DNA from: Dendrobium chrysotoxum
Lineage: Eukaryota; Streptophyta; Magnoliopsida; Asparagales; Orchidaceae
Length of the DNA: 64,000 nucleotides
Direction: 5' to 3'
Assembly (NCBI GenBank): GCA_019925795.1
Contig: CM034303.1
Coordinates: 5,022,001-5,086,000, forward strand
Below, one piece after another: positions 46,260 to 59,010 of this stretch. Under the pieces are notes generated by a model. The model was not told where the DNA came from, searched no databases, and saw only the letters and a program-made list of their open reading frames with translations. The position numbers and the translations under genes are program-made. Positions within the stretch are counted from its first letter, which is position 1, and each line of letters starts with the position of its first letter.

Positions 46260-49200
46260 ATGAATCCAGACAAGTTCACTCACAAGACCAACGAAGCCAT
46301 CGCCAACGCCCACGAGCTCGCCATCAGCTCGGGCCACGCGCAGTTCACTCCTCTGCACCTTGCCCACGCACTCGCCAGCGATCCCGCCGGGATTCTCCGC
46401 CAGGCCATTGCCAACGCTGCCGGCGGTGCGGGCGAATCCGCGGTCGCCTCATTCGAACGCGTTTTGAACCAGGCGCTTAAGAAGATACCATCTCAGCATC
46501 CTCCGCCCGATGAGATTCCCGCTTCAACTTCTCTGATCAAGGCTATTCGCCGTGCGCAATCCTCGCAGAAGCAGCGCGGTGATACTCATCTCGCTGTCGA
46601 CCAGCTCATTCTCGGCATTCTCGAGGATTCTCAGATTGGGGATTGCTTCAAAGAGGCCGGGATTTCTGCATCCAGGGTGCGGTCGGAGGTCGAGAAGCTT
46701 AGGGGAAAAGAGGGCAAGAAGGTAGAGAGCGCTTCAGGTGATACTAATTTCCAAGCGCTTAAGACCTATGGCCGCGACCTCGTCGAGCAGGCTGGGAAGC
46801 TTGATCCGGTGATCGGCCGGGATGAAGAGATACGGCGAGTTGTTCGTATTCTATCTCGCCGGACCAAGAACAACCCTGTCCTCATCGGCGAGCCTGGTGT
46901 CGGCAAGACAGCAGTTGTTGAGGGTTTGGCTCAGAGAATCGTGAGAGGTGATGTACCAAGCAATCTTGCGGATGTGAGGCTAATTGCTCTCGACATGGGC
47001 GCGTTAGTTGCCGGAGCAAAGTACAGGGGAGAGTTTGAAGAAAGATTAAAGGCTGTCCTCAAGGAAGTAGAGGATGCGGCAGGAAAGGTTATTCTCTTTA
47101 TTGATGAAATCCATCTTGTTCTTGGCGCTGGTAGAACTGAGGGTTCCATGGATGCTGCCAACCTGTTTAAGCCAATGCTTGCGAGAGGGCAGTTGCGATG
47201 CATCGGAGCCACAACACTGGAAGAATACAGAAAGTATGTTGAAAAAGATGCTGCCTTTGAGAGAAGATTCCAGCAGGTTTATGTGGCTGAGCCCAGTGTT
47301 GCAGATACCATTAGCATTCTCCGAGGGTTGAAGGAGAGGTATGAAGGCCATCATGGTGTTAGAATACAAGATCGGGCTCTTGTTGTTGCAGCACAACTTT
47401 CAGCAAGATACATAACTGGTAGATGAATATCATGAATCTATTTATTCCCCTTTGTTTAAACTAAACCTGATTGTTTGCTAACCTATTAATTTGTGTTTCT
47501 GAAGGCCGGCATCTTCCTGACAAAGCTATTGATCTGGTTGATGAGGCTTGTGCTAATGTGAGGGTTCAGCTGGATAGCCAGCCCGAGGAGATTGATAATC
47601 TGGAGAGGAGGAGGATTCAACTTGAAGTCGAGATGCATGCTCTTGAGAAGGAGAAGGATAAAGCCAGCAAATCACGGCTTAGTGAGGTGAGATTCTTTCG
47701 CTGGTGGTTTTCTTATAGGATTTAATAGGTTGCTTGGCTTATTGTTTTCAATAAAAATGCTCTTCAGATAGTTAGATAGCATTATCATTCAGATGATGTT
47801 ACTATTCAAATAATACTCTTTTCTGTTTAATTTAATTTTGTTTTAACAATGCATCACTATTAAAAAGACCAATCACTATAATTTTTATATATTTCTTATT
47901 TATTTTAGCAATTAGATATTCTTTTATTTAAATGTCATAAGATTTGAGTCAGCAGATCAACATTTATTTATTTGAAGATGAAAAATGTTTTCAATTAAAA
48001 AACCTAGTTGCGGCGAACTGATAACGGCTAGTAATACAAATTTTCATTGCAAATGTCAGTGGATTAGTGGATTGAATAACCTTTCAGTGATTCACCAAAG
48101 TAAAACGTTAATATTTGCTAATGTTATGCAATATGTCAGCGAACAGAAAACTCAATTTCATATATTTATGTGGAAGTTCGTTGTTATTCTTCTACAGGTT
48201 AAAAAGGAGTTGGATGATTTGAGGGACAAGCTTCAACCTTTGGTGATGAGATACAGAAAGGAGAAGGAAAGAATAGATGAGATTAGAAGACTGAAGCAGA
48301 AGCGTGAAGAGCTGTTGTTTGCATTACAAGAAGCTGAACGTAGGATGGATTTGGCTCGAGCTGCTGATCTTCGATATGGAGCTTTACAAGAGATTGACGC
48401 TGCCATTGCCCAGCTAGAAGGAGAAGCTGGTGGTGAGAACTTGATGCTGACCGAAAATGTTGGCCCTGATCAGATTGCAGAGGTAAGTTACAATAAATTT
48501 GCACTTTTTAATCAAAAATTTTAATTGTATGTTATTGGCTTTTGAATGCGTGATCCATTCCTTTGTGCAGGTGGTAAGCCGTTGGACTGGAATTCCAGTA
48601 ACAAGACTTGGCCAGAATGATAAAGAAAGACTTATAGGCCTTGCTGAGAGGCTTCATAAAAGAGTTGTAGGCCAGGATCAAGCAGTAGATGCAGTGGCAG
48701 AGGCAGTTCTAAGGTCGAGAGCAGGTCTTGGTAGGCCTCAACAACCTACTGGTTCATTCCTGTTCCTGGGTCCAACTGGCGTGGGAAAGACAGAGCTTGC
48801 AAAGGCTCTTGCTGAGCAATTGTTTGATGATGAAACACTAATAGTTCGAATTGACATGTCTGAGTACATGGAGCAGCATTCAGTGGCCCGTCTAATTGGT
48901 GCGCCACCAGGGTAAGACAGCCATTCCTTCGCATAATTGTCATTCCTATCTGGTAATTAGATTTCCTTACATGTTCTTTGTTGCGGGGTTTAGATATGTT
49001 GGCCATGAGGAAGGTGGGCAACTCACTGAAGCTGTGCGGAGGAGGCCTTACAGTGTTGTGCTCTTTGATGAAGTGGAAAAGGCTCATACATCTGTCTTCA
49101 ACACCTTGCTCCAGGTGCTCGATGATGGCAGGCTCACTGATGGTCAGGGAAGGACTGTGGATTTCAGCAATACAGTCATTATCATGACCTCAAATCTCGG

Positions 49201-49956
49201 AGCTGAGCATCTTCTTGCAGGCATGTTAGGCAATTCCTCAATGAAAATAGCCAGGGAACGAGTGATGGAGGAGGTACATATTGCGAAAACTCTTATTTGA
49301 TGGGTACTTTTGAGGGTTAGTGTATTGTATAGTTATAAATGACTTCGTTTAAATTCTCAGGTGAGGAGGCATTTCAGGCCTGAGCTGCTCAACCGGCTTG
49401 ATGAGATAGTTGTATTTGATCCATTGTCCCATGATCAACTGAGAAAGGTCGCAAGGCTTCAGATGAAGGATGTTGCTGTCCGTTTGGCCGAGAGAGGAAT
49501 TGCATTAGGCGTCACAGATGCTGCCCTTGACGTCGTGCTCTCTGAATCTTATGACCCTGTAAGTAATTCCAATTCAACTTGATCATTTCATACATTTTCT
49601 GTTTTTCTTTTTCAAACCGTATGCCGATTGGTTCTGGGTTAATGCGATGCTTGCAGATCTTTGGTGCAAGACCCATCAGAAGATGGCTGGAGAAAAGGGT
49701 GGTAACTGAACTGTCAAGAATGCTGATAAGAGAAGAAATTGATGAGAATTCTACAGTGTACATTGATGTTGTGCCGGGCAAGAAGGAGCTCTCATACAGG
49801 GTGGAGAAGAACGGTGGAATGGTGAATGCTTCCACTGGGCAAAAATCTGATATTTTGATACAGATACCTGACACCGTCACTGTGAGTGACAATGCTGCAC
49901 AGGTTGTGAAGAGGATGAAGATTGTGGCAGATGATGAAGATGAAGACATGGATTAG
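46260..49956 (+). CDS. HSP101: Cytosolic heat shock protein HSP101 / ClpB1 disaggregase
   Basis: Seven exons: 46260-47418, 47505-47686, 48198-48482, 48571-48911, 48994-49273, 49361-49558 and 49657-49956. All introns are GT-AG; the spliced frame is 915 codons including TAG, so 914 residues, as expected for plant HSP101. This AAA+ ATPase threads aggregated proteins through its hexameric pore with HSP70 help and gives acquired thermotolerance. Visible parts: N-domain (1-150); NBD1 with Walker A G-E-P-G-V-G-K-T (210-217), pore-loop Tyr255 and Walker B D282-E283; the coiled-coil M domain (about 400-530); NBD2 with Walker A G-P-T-G-V-G-K-T (609-616), pore-loop Tyr657 and Walker B D681-E682; an acidic C-terminus ending D-E-D-M-D. 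No transit peptide precedes M-N-P-D-K-F, so it is cytosolic. Intron 2 (511 bp) is the longest. No disabling change is seen. Confidence 0.97.
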
Positions 49957-50473
49957 GCTGAGTAAGCTCTGTTTTGTATTTGAGGTTTTAAGTACTTGTA
50001 TTTACAGGCTGAGTGTCTGCTTGTAATGTTTTCTCCAATGTGGCTGCTACTTTTTTTTTTGTTTTGGAATGAAAGATTGGATGTTTTGTATTGAGCTTTT
50101 CAAAATCTAATGCAGTATGAGATGGTTTATTTCTTGATTTTAGTATTTTTTTCTTAAGAGTAAAAAAAAAAATAGCGATTGGGAATTGATGTTTAAGTTG
50201 GGGCTCTTAAATATCAAATGTAGAGTAAATATAAAATTTTGGAGGAGGTGAATTGATTTTTTTTTTAATGTATATGTTTTTTAAAAAGTAATGATGTGAG
50301 AGTTAAAAAAAAATTAAGCTCAAAAAACAAGAGTTTTTGCAAAATAAAATTTGCAAGTAAATTGAAATGGTAAAAGCAACTTGAAGAACATGTTGCTAAT
50401 AAAATTTGGAAAAAGCTGAACATTTTTGATGCATTAGGAGAAATAGGGAAATTTTTAAGATGGAGCTTATAAG
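49957..50473 (+). other. HSP101 3' untranslated region and AT-rich downstream sequence
   Basis: The first 100-150 bases after the stop are T-rich with TGTA-type elements near 49990-50030, typical of plant 3' UTRs, but no AATAAA is seen close by. The rest is AT-rich with homopolymer runs and no gene. Confidence 0.5.
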
Positions 50474-51020
50474 CAGGGGTGTCAATTTTTGACACGACTT
50501 AAAATTTTACTCGGATTCGATCCGAAAAAATTTGGGTTCGGGTTGATCGGTTAGCAAATGGGTCAGGTTCGGGTTGACCCGAAAATTTGAAATCAACTCG
50601 ACATTGATCCGAAATTCAGAGTCCATTTTGAATTTTCACTCGCACTAGCGGACTCTGCCCGCACTCACGACTCGTCGACTGCTTTCTGTCGTTGCTGCCT
50701 CTGCTTACACTTGCGGACTCCGCCTGCTACCCGCACTCGTGGTCGCGGACTCTGCCCGCTGCCGCTACCACATCTTCACAGTCGGCTTTGAATAGGAACT
50801 AGAAGTAGCGACGGGAGCTCAGCTCGGCTTCTTCAACCAAATCTCTTAAATCTGGGTCGGGTCGTGTCAACCCAACAACCCGCGCTGGTGGGTCCATGTT
50901 GAAATATCCGAGCCGTTTGTTTTGTAAAAAAATGGATCTGATTCAGGTTGACCCGTTTAGATCCATGCCAACTTGGATTCCGACTCGAACTTAATCTGTC
51001 AATCCAAATTGACACCCCTA
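50474..51020. mobile_element. hAT-type MITE with CAGGGGTGTCAA ends
   Basis: A 547-bp element. The left end CAGGGGTGTCAATTT and the right end AAATTGACACCCCTA form a terminal inverted repeat. They are flanked by 8-bp sequences CTTATAAG (50466-50473) and CTTACATG (51021-51028), six of eight identical, consistent with an aged hAT target duplication. The interior is rich in GGGTTCGGGTTGACCC-like words, as in known plant hAT MITEs starting CAGGGGTGTCAA. It has no coding capacity. It lies about 520 bp beyond the HSP101 stop. Confidence 0.82.
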
Positions 51021-51028
51021 CTTACATG

Positions 51029-52426
51029 TAGTCAAAATTAGTAATATGAGCGTATTGTGGGGGAAATTTAACTAAATGGTTTGGCGGAAAGAAAAACGCC
51101 AAACATTTTGGCTCCATTCTCTTAGTCGCTTGTGCACGAACAATCCGTGTTTGGCAAAATTTCACAAATATCTTAATTAGTTATTGAATCATTGCATGTT
51201 AAGTAAACCTATTAATCTATTCTCTATTTTTAATAAAATGTTTGTTGTTCTTACCATTTTGGCATGAATGGCGGACGGCATACCACCATATACAATTCGG
51301 TTGGAGATGGTCTTAAGGCTTCATTTGGGACAGCTTTCTTACCGTTTCTTAAAGCAACTTTTTATAAAAAAAATTTAATTTTTGTAATTTGTTCTTAATC
51401 ATTGATGCCTAATAAAATTTGCTTAAGTTAACAATAAAAGTGAGGCATAATTTATATTTTATTCGGAAGAGCAAAAAATATAATTTGTATTTTTTGTTAG
51501 ACAGTGCTAGACAAGATAATAAGTTATTTCAGTGTGTTTAAATTAATTTTACAGAAATATATACTATTCCTTTACATCTAAATTTTATTTGTTAAATGAG
51601 GATATACAATTTTATAAAGTAATATTATTAATTTAAAATATATAGCATGAAAAAATTGGAAAAATTAGCTATGGTTTTGTGATTATATACTACTGAGGTT
51701 AGAATATATACTTTGTAGATTTAAATATATTATTAAAGAATTTAAAAAAATATTAAAGTAACTGAATTTAGAATGTAGCAATGTGTTGTGTAATGGAGTT
51801 TAATAAGAATTCATGAAATAATATAATATCATGTTTCGTATGAAGAGTAGTGAAAAAGATTTAATGCCTAATTTAATGCAATTATTATTTACATAAATTC
51901 TTATCTATTTGACCTAGTAGATGAATGTAACGAATGTATGAATTCTTTTCGCAACTCAGCTCTTCCTCCCAACGGCGGCCAGCGACGGTGTACGACAGCC
52001 GGCAGACAGCGTGCCTTCTCCTCCCCTGCCTCGACCCTCACTCCCTTATGCGGCTGCTTGCTCAGACGGATTAGAGCCGAGACCGAGTCTTCGAGAGGTT
52101 TTTTTTTGTTGAATTTATAAGTTATAACCTTCTTGTTTAGTTGCAAAGATCTTCCGACTTCAATCTTTTGTTTATATTGTCTTCATTTTGTTGTAGCTGT
52201 TGTAAGATATTTGACTTTTTTTGTTTGATTTTTTAACCTTTATTTTTCTGTAGGTGTAGTAAGATCTTTACATTTATTTTGCTAAGCTTTTTTTATTATT
52301 GCTTGTTCTCTAATAGTCTTGTTTTTTTTAGTTGTATGAATGTGTAATGTGTTATCTTGTATGATTTCTTAATAGATATCTAATCAGATTAATCTTAAGG
52401 CATCTTTGAGCACGAGTTTGATCATC
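51029..52426. other. AT-rich intergenic sequence and presumed 5' part of the hAT element
   Basis: No coding region is recognised. A short GC-rich patch at 51950-52090 with CGGC words precedes the hAT transposase start and may be its 5' untranslated region. The left terminus of that element was not found. Confidence 0.4.
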
Positions 52427-54486
52427 ATGGAGAGATATTTCAAACGATCTTCAAATTCAAAAATATCAAATTATATGGATGACAATAGCAATAAGGTTGA
52501 AGAGCAAAATGAAAAACGTATTCGAGTGGATGTTGATTTATCCAAAAATATAGAAGTAAGTTTTGAAAATCTTCCATCTGATCCAGGACTACGAATTCCT
52601 ATTACTGACTTTAATCCTTACATTCGAGATGAAGTTCGTAGAATATATTACAATGAGGGTCATTTCAACCTCGCAGTCATGATTTTTCAAAAACTAAATT
52701 CGGGATGAAAGACAGAGGATTTAATCCTACTTGATTTGACAAGTACTCTGATTGGCTAGAGTATATCATAAGCAAAGATAAATCATATTGTCATTATTGT
52801 TATCTGTTCAGAAAATTAGGTAGAGGCAACAAAGAGGAAGAAACATTTAATAAAAATGGATTTTCGAATTGGAAAAAAATAAACAAATTTGATCTTCATG
52901 TAGGAAGCCATAACATTGCACATAATAATGCTAGACATAATTGTGAAAACCTACTGAAACAGAATCAACATATGGTTTGAGCATTTCTAGAATACGGGGT
53001 CAAGGCTACGATGGTGCTAGTATTATGAGAGGGGAGTTTAATGGTGTAAAGGCTCTTTTTCTAAATGAAAATCAATTAGCAAATTACATTCATTACTTCT
53101 CACATCAGCTTCAATTAGCATTGGTGGCAGTTGCGAAAAGTCATGTTCACATTGCTTTGTTATTTACTATCATTTCGAGTGTAATGAATCTTGTTGTTGT
53201 TTCTTGTAAGCGTCGCAATCAACTCCGAGAAATACAACATGAGAAGGCATTAAATGAATTACAAAGTAGAAAACTTTTATCTGGGCAAAGCTTAAATCAA
53301 GAAATAACCCTTAGGCGTGCTGGTGATACACAGTGGGGTTCGCACTATGAATCAATTTTAAGGTTAATTATAATGTTCTCTATAGTAATTGATGTTCTAG
53401 AAATCATTTTGGAAGATGGCGTAAGCTCAGAACAAAAAGGTGAGGCATATGCTTTATTAGAATCGTTTCAGACCTTTGAGTTTTTCTTTTGCCTACATCT
53501 TATGAAAGATGTTCTTGATATCACTAATGAACCATCAAAAGCTTTGCAGAGAGGAGAACAAGATATTGTAAATGCTATGTCTTTGATGCATATATGTAAA
53601 ATAAGACTGCAGGATATGAGAGAGAACAAGTAGATTGACTTCATCAGTAATGTAACCTCATTCTGTGAGCAATAAAAAATTAATGTTCCACATATGAATG
53701 ATAAATGGGTTGCTCGAGGTCGGCCACACTGTAGAGCTCAAGATATAACAAATTTAGATTATTTTTGGGTTTAAATTTTTTACACAGTGCTTAATATATA
53801 GCTTTATGAGTTGAACAATCATTTTATAGAAATAAATACTGAGTTGCTTTTGTGCATGACATGTTTGAATCCTAATAACGAATTTTATGCATTCAACAAA
53901 GACAAGTTGATTTGAATGACACAGTTTTATCCAACTGATTTTAGTCTTCTTAATCAGGCGGCTCTTGAAAATTAATTGGATACTTATATCATGGATATGC
54001 GATCTGATGATCAGTTCACTTCATTAAAAGATATAGGAAGTCTTGTTAAGAAAATGATCCAAAGTAGGAAGGATATTATATATCTTGTTATTTTTAGACT
54101 ACTGGAACTGTCATTGGTATTACCCGTTGTTATAGCAGGCGTTGAAAAAGCATTTTCTGCCATGAATATTATAAAAAATTGGCTGCGAAATAGGATTGGA
54201 GATCAATGGATGAATGATTAATTGCTTATGTTGAAAAAGAAATTTTGAATTCTATTGATAATGAAGTAATCATTCAACTCTTTCAGAATATGAAGAGTAG
54301 ACGTTATAAATTGTAAGTAGTTTATTATCTTATATTTAATATTATATATTTTTTGATAATTATTGATAACAAATTTTAAAACTGCCCATGCCAGTCCTAA
54401 GCCCGGATAAAAAAAATTGAGGAAAATTTTTAATAAAATGATTTAGCCCCTCCCCCTCTCGATAAATTTTCTAGCTCCGCCACTGA
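52427..54486 (+). pseudogene. Decayed hAT transposase gene (ZMYM/TTF zinc finger type)
   Basis: The pieces occur in family order. There is an N-terminus M-E-R-Y-F-K-R with the conserved F-N-P-Y-I-R-D-E-V-R-R-I-Y segment (52427-52708). A frame-disrupted TTF zinc-finger region follows (52710-52960, with C-H-Y-C-Y-L-F and W-K-K remnants). Next is the RNase H-like catalytic region with G-Q-G-Y-D-G-A-S, H-Y-F-S-H-Q-L-Q-L-A-L and D-T-Q-W-G-S-H-Y (52979-53633). Last is the C-terminal dimerisation segment with L-P-V-V-I-A-G-V-E-K-A-F-S-A-M-N-I-I-K (53976-54221). A large part between the zinc finger and G-Q-G-Y-D-G has been deleted near 52975, and there are many stops. The right end TAGCTCCGCCACTG (54473-54486) matches the usual terminus of this family. 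It was a cut-and-paste transposase and is not functional now. Confidence 0.87.
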
Positions 54487-56270
54487 ATATTGGAACAAGT
54501 GATAACTCAAGCGGAGAACCTATCGTAGATGATGCCACTCGAGCCACAGATGCTGAGAACATTGTGATACCAGGTCATGAACATGTTTAAGAGCATACAA
54601 TACAAAGCCAAGACGTTCTAGATGAAATGGCTGCAAATAATAATTTCTTCCACCTAATCACATCAGTGAAAGAGTGAGACACTACTGATGCAGTCGATGC
54701 CCCCACGATTGACATGCAATTTATTAGCAATGCTGTTATTCCAAATTATTTATGTCATAGACTCACATTTCACACACAAGATGCCCTACATTGTGCAATA
54801 AGTGGTTGGTCCATTGTCCATAATGTTGAGTTTATCAAATTGACTTCAAACAAAAGTAGACTAAGTGTCATTTGTACCTAGCATAACAATCTGCACAATT
54901 CATGCTTATGGCGCCTTCAGGCTTCTAGCAGCAAGCGCCTTGGTGGCCTATGAAAAATCTCTACTTGTGGGCCTCCACACACCTATACACAAGCAGTTTT
55001 ATCGAGTGATCATCATAACTACACATCAAAGTCCATTTGTCATTACATCATGGTTGTGCTCCTGCAATAACTTGACATGAAGCCTTGTAAGATCATTGCT
55101 CGTATGGAATCAAAAATTTGATATTAAGGTCTCATATGTGAAGGCCTGAGACACACGAAGAAAGGCCATAAAGTCCGTATTTAGGAGCTACGAGGAGTCT
55201 TTCCAATCACTTTCTCATTTGATGGAAGTTCTAACAATTACCCTCCCTAGAATATTTTACAATATTTGGCATACTGCACAATCACGATTCATAAGTTTGT
55301 TCTGTGATTTTGGGCCTTGTGTTACGGGATGGCGGTTCTTTCAATATGTTTTAAGTCTCGATGGAATATTCATGCTTGGTAAATATAGGGGGACCCTCCT
55401 GGCCGCCATCAATATAGATGGAAATGGTGGTCTGTATCCACTAGCATTTGCTATTGTTGAGACTAAGAATAACGATACGTGGGTATGGTTTCTGCAACAA
55501 CTGCATGATCTGATCACACCAATCTGAGAGAGAGATGATCTCTGCATTATATCAGATAAGCATGCAGGCATTGCAAAAGGTTGTTGTGACGTATTCTCCA
55601 ATGCTGCACATCGACACTATCTATGTCACTTACGGGATAACTTTAAGAAGGCATTACGTCGACTCAGGGTGATGTTGAGTCGCTTTGTGTCAAAATGTAC
55701 TATGCATGCAACACTAATGACACAATATTTTTTGACCGTAACATGAACGATATCCAAACAATAACGGAGGCATTTGAATGGCTTGTACAACGTGATGTAG
55801 CCAAATGGGGTTTACTCTATGATGGGGGTTGTCGTTATGGAATAATGACTACGAATGCATCTGAATGCTTTAATGGAGTTTTAAGGCTTGCCCGGGGCCT
55901 ACCCATCCAAGGCCTTATACCATCTATTTACTACAACCTCGTGACTTTGTTCATCAAACGTTCAGAGAAGGTTACACAGTGGATGACTATAGGGAGTACG
56001 GTCTTCATTCTAAGAACAGTTTCAGAGGTTGAAAGTGCAATGCGGGAGGCACGACAATGCCCTGAACTGATCATGATTAATAACCATAAGTTGTAAGTAT
56101 CTGATATGTCCTACAGGGATTTTAAGGTGGAAATCACTGGTCCACGCACATGTACATGTAGTTGTAATAATCTGCAACTCTAGCGTATCCACTGAGTGCA
56201 TGTAATTATTGCAAGTAGTTCTAAGCGGTGGTTGAAAACAGCTTGGGTAGGTCACTTCCTCTTATATAAT
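54487..56270 (+). pseudogene. Decayed MULE (Mutator-like) transposase
   Basis: From about 54865 the translation shows the MULE DNA-binding and catalytic regions in one main frame broken by stops. Catalytic Asp is in S-L-D-G-I-F (55360) followed by G-K-Y-R-G-T-L-L and P-L-A-F-A-I-V-E. The second Asp is in I-I-S-D-K-H-A-G-I (55555-55557), then H-Y-L-C-H-L-R and a C-terminal region with C-F-N-G-V-L-R-L-A-R. A SWIM zinc-finger remnant (C-T-C near 56150, H-V-I-I-A-S near 56200) has lost a cysteine to a TGA stop. A TGA at 55525-55527 separates the two Asp motifs. The 5' part appears displaced, as the hAT right end immediately precedes it. Mutator transposases move elements by cut and paste; this one is dead. 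Confidence 0.85.
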
Positions 56271-56470
56271 TACATGAAAACTTCACCTGGCTATAATTTC
56301 ATATAACATAAATTTGCACCTGCAAGTGGGCAGAGGATATGATATGTGAGGTACTTACGAGTAACACGATGATGTACAGAGATAAGTTAGATGCTTTACG
56401 ATAAAATTAGGTCACCATGAGTCCATACACAGAGGCTATTATGACGAGCCTGCCCCAGATTTGTCACTTC

Positions 56471-57320
56471 AGATATGATATATGAATGGCACATGTCCCA
56501 CTGATTAGATGGAAGCGAGCCGAGTGGCACTTGGCTGATAGGGTTATAAGGCAATTCAGTGATATGCAGTGTACTGACATTCAACCCATTGAGTGCACTT
56601 TTAGGAGGATAGATGGACGTGGTCGGGTAGATGTTGATTGGACATGTCAACACTGTGCCTATATTGAGATGTGGAATAATCAACGAGCTTATATCACTCA
56701 GGTGCATATATTAGTGGGTCGTAGAAATCAGGAGCTAATCAGATATCTGAGATGGTATAGGTTATGAGCGTCAATTTACTTTTTAAGACCATCGATAGAG
56801 GCTCTAGAGATTGTATATCCAAGGTCAGCCAGGGAAAGATTATTGGTACGTTAACTTACTATGAGTAATTCTTCAATTATAAAATCTATGGTTCCCTCAA
56901 ATTGATTGTAATCTTTGTCACATGCGAATTATTATGTTCATAGTCGGGATATGCTCCACCCATTCGTAGGCGATCAAGGGCAGAATGTGGCCTCGTGCAA
57001 GAAGCAGTAGATGATATTATCGAGATAGTTGGCAAGATTCATAGGTCAGTGTAGATTGACTATGGTGCATTTAATAGAGAGGAGCAACATTTGACCCTGC
57101 TGAGCGAACACACAGACTCATGACCCATGCAGAGGGGTTGAGGAGATCAATTTTAGATGCTCCCAGGACAATTATAGATACCGAAGTACATGTTGAGGAC
57201 TTCCAAGTACTAAGGCATTCCATGTACGTCTGCTCTGGGTCTCATTACATGCTATCAACCTTTGAGGTAGGTGGACCTTCAATGGCTTGGGGAGTCGATC
57301 CTTACACTACATGACCATCT
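56471..57320 (+). pseudogene. Plant mobile domain (PMD) coding remnant next to the MULE
   Basis: An open stretch (56486-56767) has the PMD hallmarks: R-W-K-R-A-E-W-H-L-A-D-R-V-I-R-Q-F, a G-R-G-R-V-D-V-D-W motif, then H-C-A-Y-I-E-M-W-N and finally Y-L-R-W-Y-R. A second piece (about 56950-57310, with R-R-R-S-R-A-E-C-G and later a Thr/Ile-rich stretch) looks like the usual C-terminal extension. PMDs occur in MAIN/MAIL1-like host proteins and are also found inside Mutator-like and gypsy transposons. It follows the MULE transposase in the same orientation at about 200 bp distance, which suggests it was part of the same element. Stops at 56765 and beyond make it a pseudogene. Confidence 0.72.
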
Positions 57321-57818
57321 TCAAGTTATTTTATCCCGATCGACGCACAGTTTCAAATTCTCAGAGGTAACCAGGATGTTAGCCAAAGATAATAAGTGGA
57401 ACCATACACCTCATCTATTGTGAACATTCCGAATTGGATGGGTTCACTGGTTTTGCTAATATCTCTGACGCAACAGGATTTGCTTTTACAACAATGATGT
57501 CCATATACAAAAACACCACGGGAGGAGGAGGAGGATGATGGGGGGCACATATACCCCCAAGTAATCATCGACCACCTAGCAGATATACCCCTGGCAGACG
57601 CGATTCCATGCCAAAGATGATGCTACTTGGCATTTATGTGTATTATGTTTGTATATTTTCTACGAATGTCTTATAACTCTAACTTTTAATAAATTCTTAA
57701 ATAGTGTATTTTGTAATTTTTAGAATAAAAAAGTACTACGCTTCTTCTGATGAATTTTATTATTTCCTGCTTAACTTAATTTATATTAACATTTCATATA
57801 AGTTGAGGACAGAGCATA
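57321..57818. other. Intergenic sequence after the PMD remnant
   Basis: A GGAGGAGGAGGATGATG purine run (57521-57540) could be the acidic tail of the PMD protein. The remainder is AT-rich with no recognisable gene. Confidence 0.4.
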
Positions 57819-58387
57819 AAATTTCAGGCCAAAAAATTACGATAACCGTAAAATTGTTCTCCTTCATTAAAAACAAAGAAGGATACATAAACTAATAACA
57901 TCATCCAAATTATAAGAAGAGAATTATAAGCGATAGATGAAGGAGTACATATTGCTACTTTATCTCCACTAAGATATTACCTTTAATAAGCACAGTGAAG
58001 AAAATACAACAGAAAACATACATAGTTATACATATATTTCGTATTTCTTAAGCAGCACATGCAATCGGGCTTGAAGTTGGGTTTAAGTTAGACAACATTT
58101 GAAATTTCAGGCCAAAAAATTACGATAACCGTAAAACTGTTAACCTTCATTAAAAACCAAGGAGGATACATAAAGTAATAACATCATACATATTATAAGA
58201 AGAGAATTATAAGCGATAAATGAAGGAGTACATACTGCTACTTCATCTCCACTAAGATATTACCTTTAATAAGCATGGTGAAGAAAATACAACAGAAGAA
58301 AACATACACAATTGTACATATATTTCATATTTCTTAAGCAGCATATAAAGCCGAGCTTGGAGTTGGGTTTAAGTTGGACAATATTTG
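57819..58387. repeat. Tandem duplication of a ~285-bp unit
   Basis: Unit 1 (57819-58101) and unit 2 (58102-58387) both start AAATTTCAGGCCAAAAAATT and end with a TTAAGTT(A/G)GACAA(C/T)ATTTG segment. They differ at a few percent of positions and by small indels. The contents are AT-rich and unrecognised. Confidence 0.85.
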
Positions 58388-58399
58388 AAATAAAACTCA

Positions 58400-59010
58400 A
58401 ACTTATACTAAAGGTGTTGTCAGTCTTTGGCATTTGAATATTTTTTTGGCTTGCCTTCAAGTAATAACTAACCCCTTCATCCGATTATTAAAGAAATCCA
58501 AAATGAATTCATCAAAGCTAGGAAACTAATGATGATATAAACTCATATGCTCAATATCAAGGCTGTTGCAAACAACATCTAGCGAATGACCACTGTCTCT
58601 CTCTCATTTCATCTCATGATAGCGCATCTACAAGAAATAAGGACTGACGAGGTGACCATTATCTTCCAAGAATCTCATCTAAAAATATTTTCAATTGGCG
58701 GTATTTATAAAATCTCTCATCTTATAAAGTTTTACCCTCATCATCTCAGCATGCACATTCTAGAGGGCATCATTCTCATCTTCTGACCATTCATAAATGC
58801 AACACCTAAATATCTCATTCATATTTGCCTTTTGCTCCAATAGACTATCACTGGCCTGTGTTAGAAAAGCATGCATTCTTCGACTTGCATCATCGAACCT
58901 TTTTTTATTGGGGATGCCTCGAATCGTCTTCATATACGGCCAATATATTTTGAAGGTAGCAACTAATATTCACAACTCAACTTCAAATATACATACATCC
59001 CCTAAATAGT
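58400..59010 (-). pseudogene. Unidentified decayed coding remnant
   Basis: On the minus strand between about 58960 and 58770 a stretch translates into plausible protein (Y-W-P-Y-M-K-T-I-R-G, then R-R-M-H-A-F-L-T-Q-A-S-D and E-D-E-N-D-A-L), followed by further fragments to about 58430 broken by stops. I do not recognise the family. Its position beside the MULE/PMD material suggests a transposon-borne or captured gene, but that is a guess. Confidence 0.25.

Noticed and set aside
47046..47396. Minus-strand open frames inside HSP101 exon 1
   Set aside because: They overlap the highly conserved AAA+ domain on the other strand and show no protein family features.
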